A stretch of 64,000 nt of DNA from positions 62,001 through 126,000 of the forward strand of contig NZ_BAABED010000001.1 of NCBI RefSeq assembly GCF_039539965.1. The letters run 5' to 3'. This stretch comes from Arthrobacter methylotrophus (GTDB taxonomy: Bacteria; Actinomycetota; Actinomycetes; Actinomycetales; Micrococcaceae). Position 1 is the stretch's first letter, and each line of letters opens with the position of its first letter. Below the pieces are notes generated by a model. It was not told the origin of the DNA. It ran no database searches and saw only the letters and a program-made list of their open reading frames with translations. This document shows positions 60,161 to 64,000 of this stretch, piece by piece. The position numbers and the translations under genes were made by a program.

Positions 60161-60775
60161 CTATTTGGATTGATTCGGACTCGCGGCGGGTGCAGGGCAA
60201 ACGGACCCCGGCCGGGTAGTGAGCTCAAAATGCCACATTTCATTCGCATAACTTTGACACAAGCCGTAACTGCTTCCGTGCTGAATTAGCCAGTCAGCGG
60301 CCGAAGTTGGCCCGACATCAATCGCCTTTCCTAATACATGCGACGACTTCTCTGGAGAAGAGACCCAATGGAGGGCTTCCTCTTTACTGCCGTAGTTGGT
60401 GATCGCCTCGTCAAGAAGCGATTGTTGGTATCGTTCGCTCCTCCATCCGGAAGTGATGACGATCGCAATGCCCTGGGACTTTGCGTCTGCGGAAGCACGG
60501 CGGAGCGCTTCGAGCAGCTGGGCATCAAGTTTGTCGATTCCGGGCAGGCCCGTCCCGGTGGCAGCCTGTCCCTCTGGCAGAACACCGTCAGAAGGTCCAA
60601 CCGGGCCCGTCGTGGGGCTGGAAGTGGGACCGGAAATAGGGATAGGGCTCGAAGTGGACCTCGAAAATGGGGTTGAGGCGTGATCCGTGGCGACGTCCGC
60701 CGCCGAACAACCAGAGGTGAGTAGAAGGCAGGTCAGTGCGGCGAGGATCGTTTCTTGGGGTCGCAGGGCGTTCAT
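60161..60775 (-). CDS. VanY-family D-alanyl-D-alanine carboxypeptidase, lipoprotein
   Basis: A 204-residue exported peptidase. LAALTCLLLTSGC gives a lipobox (LTSGC, Cys23), followed by a Ser/Pro/Thr-rich linker. The M15-type zinc site is seen as SSHVLGKAIDVG (SxHxxGxAxD) and EMWHFEL. ITSGWRSERYQQSLLDEA is the typical first conserved block. It would trim peptidoglycan stem peptides at the cell surface. It lies between the response regulator and the ABC exporter, all on the minus strand. Confidence 0.88.
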   Translation of the reverse strand: MNALRPQETILAALTCLLLTSGCSAADVATDHASTPFSRSTSSPIPISGPTSSPTTGPVGPSDGVLPEGQAATGTGLPGIDKLDAQLLEALRRASADAKSQGIAIVITSGWRSERYQQSLLDEAITNYGSKEEALHWVSSPEKSSHVLGKAIDVGPTSAADWLIQHGSSYGLCQSYANEMWHFELTTRPGSVCPAPAASPNQSK

Positions 60776-60868
60776 GAACTCACGGTATGAATCAGATGTC
60801 CGGGCCTAGAGGCAGCAATGTAACCGCCGCGCTACAGCTCAGGGCAGAAGTGCCACTTGGCTGCCTTT

Positions 60869-62077
60869 TTACTGCGGGGCGCCCGCCAGAGCCGTGGTTG
60901 GTGGGATGTTCGAGGCCCGCGTCGCAGGATAGATCCCGGCAATGAGCCCGATGACCAAGGTACTCGCGATGGCGGATGCGATAGTCGAAGGCGGAATTGT
61001 TGGTGGCCACCCGTTGGCAGCGGAGATTGCAAAGAGGCTCGCGGTGCCGACTAATATTCCAGCTAGGCCTCCCAAGACGGAAAGTTGAAGAGCCTCGAGG
61101 AGGAATTGGAAACGGATGTGGGATCGGGTTGCGCCGAGTGCGCGGCGGAGACCGACTTCTTGACGACGTTCAATCACGGAAATGATCATCGTGTTCGCCA
61201 CGCCAATACCCCCAATCAACAGGCTAATGCCGCCGAGTGCAAACAGAAGCCCATTGAAGGCCGCGTCAGTGGCGGTCTTTGCCGCCAGCGCCTCCGAAGG
61301 TCGGGACACTTCAACACCTAGCGGAGACTGGGGATTAATCGTTTTGGGAAGGCGATCTTTCACTTCCAGGACAGTGAAATCGGTGGAGCGCTCATATATT
61401 CGTGTGGGCCGCCCATCCCAGCCCAAGACATTTTTACCGTATTCTTGTCCGATCAATGCCGCCGTATCCAGTTCCGGGGCAAGCGGCAACGGTTCCAGAA
61501 TCCCGGTCACTGTTATGTCTCTGCCGTCGAGAACGATCTGGCTTCCAGGGCTCACAATTCCCAGGCGCTCAGCGGCTCTTGCGCCCAAGACCGTGGTTGG
61601 ATAGGCAGCTTCAGGCCCACTAGGCCAGTGCCCCGCCTTTAGGGTTGCGTTGAGCAATTCACCCAGACCGGCTGAGAAGGTCAAAACATCAATTCCCTCG
61701 CTCTGTAACGGATCGATGATCCTACTGCGGTAAACATGTTGGTCTGTGAGCAGGGAGACCTCTTTGGCGTCTAGAACGCCGTCGATACGTCGCGCTTTGG
61801 CGGCCGAACCGATAGGCAGTCCATCGGCATCAGCTGCCACAGATTTGCCCGGTTCAATCGTGAGTAGATTTGTTCCCAACTTAGCAAGCTGTTCGTTGAG
61901 CTTGGCTTGACTTGAACTTGAAATCCCGACGATCGTGAGCATCGATGCGATGCCAATCGCGATGCCCAGCGCGGAGAGGACGGTACGTAAGGGCTTGGCC
62001 ATGAGGGAAGCCCCGCCGATGCGAATGAGATCGGCGAAAGTGACCTTCGATTTCGCCTCGCTAGTCGGACGAATCAT
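60869..62077 (-). CDS. ABC transporter permease, MacB type
   Basis: A 402-residue permease: one N-terminal helix (VLSALGIAIGIASMLTIVGISS), a periplasmic core domain of about 200 residues, then three C-terminal FtsX helices (ALGGISLLIGGIGVANTMIISVIERRQEVGLRRALGATRSHIRFQFLLEA). The stop-start overlaps continue: its ATG overlaps the ATPase stop. It works with the ATPase and adaptor next to it as a tripartite-like exporter. Confidence 0.93.
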   Translation of the reverse strand: MIRPTSEAKSKVTFADLIRIGGASLMAKPLRTVLSALGIAIGIASMLTIVGISSSSQAKLNEQLAKLGTNLLTIEPGKSVAADADGLPIGSAAKARRIDGVLDAKEVSLLTDQHVYRSRIIDPLQSEGIDVLTFSAGLGELLNATLKAGHWPSGPEAAYPTTVLGARAAERLGIVSPGSQIVLDGRDITVTGILEPLPLAPELDTAALIGQEYGKNVLGWDGRPTRIYERSTDFTVLEVKDRLPKTINPQSPLGVEVSRPSEALAAKTATDAAFNGLLFALGGISLLIGGIGVANTMIISVIERRQEVGLRRALGATRSHIRFQFLLEALQLSVLGGLAGILVGTASLFAISAANGWPPTIPPSTIASAIASTLVIGLIAGIYPATRASNIPPTTALAGAPQ

Positions 62078-62763
62078 TGTGGCGTTCCTTGTGTGTCTGC
62101 GAGGACTTTGCCGTCCTGGATGCTGACCCGTCGTGGCATTTGCGCGGCGAGTTCAGGATCGTGTGTGATGACAATCACGGTGGTGCCCTCGTTATGAAAT
62201 TTGCGGAGAATCTCCATGACGGCCGCACCTGAGCTGCGATCCAGGTTGCCCGTGGGTTCATCAGCCAGCAGAATGCGAGGACGCGAGACCACGGCCCGCG
62301 CGATGGCAACCCGTTGGCGCTCTCCGCCGGAAAGTTGATGAGGGCGGTGCCCACGCCGGTGGCTGAGCCCAACCGCATCCAGAGCCTCTGCCGCACGGCG
62401 CCGTCTGGAGCTACGGTCAACACCGCAATACAACATGCCGTTAGCGACGTTCTCGAGCGCAGTCGCGCCGTCGAGCAGATGGAATTGCTGGAAAATGAAG
62501 CCGATGCGATGTGCTCTGAGCGCCGAGAGCTCATCATCGCTCATATCAGCGACTGCGCGTCCTTCGATTACGGCGCACCCGGAGGTCGGCCGGTCGAGAG
62601 TTCCCATGATGTTCAACAAGGTGGACTTCCCGGATCCGCTAGGGCCCGTGATTCCGACAAATTCACCTGCCGCGATGCTCAACGAAACGTGGTCAAGGGC
62701 TCGCGTCTCAGTGGGCCCATGATCCCGGCAGACCTGGTCAAGATGAATCTGCTGCCCCTTCAT
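62074..62763 (-). CDS. ABC transporter ATP-binding protein, MacB/LolD type
   Basis: A 229-residue ATPase with Walker A GPSGSGKST, Q-loop RIGFIFQQFHLL, signature LSGGERQRVAIARA, Walker B ILLADEPTGNLD and switch VITHDPEL. Its ATG overlaps the stop of the adaptor gene and its stop overlaps the start of the permease gene, so all three are translationally coupled. Confidence 0.95.
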   Translation of the reverse strand: MKGQQIHLDQVCRDHGPTETRALDHVSLSIAAGEFVGITGPSGSGKSTLLNIMGTLDRPTSGCAVIEGRAVADMSDDELSALRAHRIGFIFQQFHLLDGATALENVANGMLYCGVDRSSRRRRAAEALDAVGLSHRRGHRPHQLSGGERQRVAIARAVVSRPRILLADEPTGNLDRSSGAAVMEILRKFHNEGTTVIVITHDPELAAQMPRRVSIQDGKVLADTQGTPQ

Positions 62764-63899
62764 GATTGAGGCACCACGACGTCTTGCCCGTCTTCGAGCC
62801 CGGAACCGGTCACTTCAACAAAACCGCCGGCGAACAGGCCGGTTGTCACGGGAACCATGTCATTTGGTTTACCTTCATGTACTACTTCCACTCCGAGGTT
62901 CCCATCTCTCAGTGCGATCAAGGCCGCGGCCGGGACTGTAAGGACGTTCTCGCGCTTATCGGTGCTGACATCAATAGAGACCGGATACTCCTGGAGTTTC
63001 CCGGCGTCTTCCGTTGCGTCCAACACGATGGTGGCGGGGATTGTTGTGACGTCCTTCCCGTTTTCTTGGGTCGTTTTCGCCGCCCCCACTGCTGTGATCT
63101 TCCCCGGGGAAGACTTCCCCGGAAGATTGACGTGAACTGCGCGAGCAACGGTGGCAAGAGCTTGTTCGGCCGGTTTGAAGTTCACGCTCACCACTCTGTC
63201 CGGCGAAGTCACTTTCAGCACTGGCGTTCCAGCAGAGACCTGGGACCCGACTTGAACGGCATTCGCCGCGGCCCGAATCGGCCCGGGAGCGAACACAAAA
63301 TCGCCAAACCCCAGCGATCGCGCGTCCGATAATCCTTTGTCCTTGCGCCACCCACTGATAGCTGCTCCGGTAGCAGCGGTGAAATTCTCGTCCGGGGTCC
63401 CGGAAAAATAACCCCAACCAGCTAGTGCCGTCTCGATCTGCTTAACATCGGCCCCGGGACCCATTCCAGGCTCGATTGTCCTCCATGCAGGAAGCAGGCC
63501 GGGGACAAGCACCACAGGATGGTCGTTGATCCGGTACAAAACCTCCCCGGGGGCAATCGTCAGCCCTTCAGGAGGAAGGGCTGTGACCGTCCCTTCGGCC
63601 CGGGACGCCAGATCCCGGGCAGGACCGTAGCCGAGCGTGCCGCGCACGGTGACTTTTTCCGCAAGCGTTTGCCGTGCCACTTTTGCCGTTTCCGTGGAAG
63701 CGCTGCTGGCCAATTTTGGGGTGCCCGATGACTCCCTTGGCCAGTTGTTCGCGATGGCTATCCCCGCCGTGGCCGTCACCAATACGGCTACGACAGCAAT
63801 ATGGACCCTGCGCGACCGCCAGAACCGGGACTTCGAATCTTCGACGGCGGGCGGCGCGTTCTCGCTTGGTACCGAGCCGTGCTTGGTGCCACTTCTCAT
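62760..63899 (-). CDS. Efflux adaptor (HlyD-like) with peptidoglycan-binding domain
   Basis: A 379-residue membrane-anchored adaptor. A cytoplasmic N-terminus of about 30 residues precedes one helix (VHIAVVAVLVTATAGIAIANNW). The lipoyl/barrel parts (VRGTLGYGPARDLASRAEGTVTAL; VQVGSQVSAGTPVLKVTSPDRVVSVNF) flank a peptidoglycan-binding-like segment (GADVKQIETALAGWGYFSGTPDENFTAATGAAISGWRKDKGL). It links a MacB-type exporter to the cell wall in Gram-positives. Overlaps on both sides show one operon. Confidence 0.9.
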   Translation of the reverse strand: MRSGTKHGSVPSENAPPAVEDSKSRFWRSRRVHIAVVAVLVTATAGIAIANNWPRESSGTPKLASSASTETAKVARQTLAEKVTVRGTLGYGPARDLASRAEGTVTALPPEGLTIAPGEVLYRINDHPVVLVPGLLPAWRTIEPGMGPGADVKQIETALAGWGYFSGTPDENFTAATGAAISGWRKDKGLSDARSLGFGDFVFAPGPIRAAANAVQVGSQVSAGTPVLKVTSPDRVVSVNFKPAEQALATVARAVHVNLPGKSSPGKITAVGAAKTTQENGKDVTTIPATIVLDATEDAGKLQEYPVSIDVSTDKRENVLTVPAAALIALRDGNLGVEVVHEGKPNDMVPVTTGLFAGGFVEVTGSGLEDGQDVVVPQS

Positions 63900-64000
63900 T
63901 TTTTGGCAGCCTCTTTGTTCTTGGCCGCGATCTCCTCGCCCTTCTTGGCGGCCGCTTCCCCACAGGTGCTTTCGTCCTTGCGATCGACCTCATAGGGGGT
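63896..64000 (-). CDS. C-terminal end of an unidentified gene (5' part outside window)
   Basis: The last 34 codons are Lys/Glu/Ala-rich (ESTCGEAAAKKGEEIAAKNK) with one Cys. The stop overlaps the adaptor ATG (ATGA), so it is the upstream gene of the exporter operon. Too little is visible for a function. Confidence 0.6.
   Translation of the reverse strand, partial: TPYEVDRKDESTCGEAAAKKGEEIAAKNKEAAKK

Overview
The window is high-GC actinobacterial chromosome, most like Arthrobacter and its close relatives (Paenarthrobacter, Pseudarthrobacter). The evidence is OpcA beside Zwf, an actinobacterial GapB-type GAPDH, a DUF5134 membrane protein, an M. tuberculosis-type RpiB, and REP-like palindromes in the spacers. 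No rRNA, tRNA, CRISPR array, transposase or integrase was seen.

The centre (about 4.5 to 44.7 kb) looks like a methylamine/formaldehyde utilisation island. Three nearly identical copies of a copper/topaquinone methylamine oxidase (maox; one frameshifted) would turn methylamine into formaldehyde, ammonia and H2O2. HxlA and HxlB fix the formaldehyde in the ribulose monophosphate (RuMP) cycle. Zwf, OpcA and Gnd complete the dissimilatory cycle. Transketolase, transaldolase, Rpe, RpiB, class II aldolase, phosphofructokinase and GapB give the assimilatory, fructose-bisphosphate branch. Two APC permeases, an IclR regulator, a GntR/FCD regulator and a LuxR-type regulator sit among them. Arthrobacter P1 is the known precedent for methylamine oxidase plus RuMP.

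Between maox copy 1 and hxlB lies a nickel/ureohydrolase module: a NiCoT-type transporter, a variant agmatinase-family hydrolase, an NCS1 permease, a Cache-domain protein and a GntR regulator. The nickel transporter and maox copy 1 are divergent and share an inverted upstream block with the same GTGA-N6-TCAC palindrome. That palindrome also precedes maox copies 2 and 3, so nickel uptake and amine oxidation are probably controlled together. The hydrolase might release methylamine, for example from methylguanidine; this is a hypothesis.

Layout: 0 to 2.9 kb, A/V-type ATPase subunits A (partial), B and D plus a UspA protein; 3.0 to 4.5 kb, MFS transporter; 4.5 to 7.3 kb, DUF5134 and maox copy 1 (minus strand); 8 to 14.2 kb, nickel/ureohydrolase module; 14.5 to 19 kb, hxlB, hxlA, zwf, opcA; 19.2 to 28.9 kb, IclR, APC, maox copy 2, APC, maox copy 3 (broken), DUF5134; 29 to 38.3 kb, gnd, LuxR regulator, tkt, tal, rpe, rpiB, fba, Gfo/Idh oxidoreductase; 38.8 to 41.4 kb, TetR and an ABC exporter; 42 to 44.7 kb, pfkA and gapB. 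Remnants of a second pfkA and a second fba show past duplication with reciprocal loss.

From 44.9 kb on the content is ordinary core or accessory sequence: methyltransferase, DEAD-box helicase, MBL hydrolase, aldo/keto reductase, paired SMR exporters, HutD, TrpF, ArsR with an AHSA1 protein, a lipoprotein, YccF, pyruvate oxidase, a sialidase, then an envelope-type cluster (two-component system, VanY-like peptidase, MacB-type exporter with adaptor) running off the right end.
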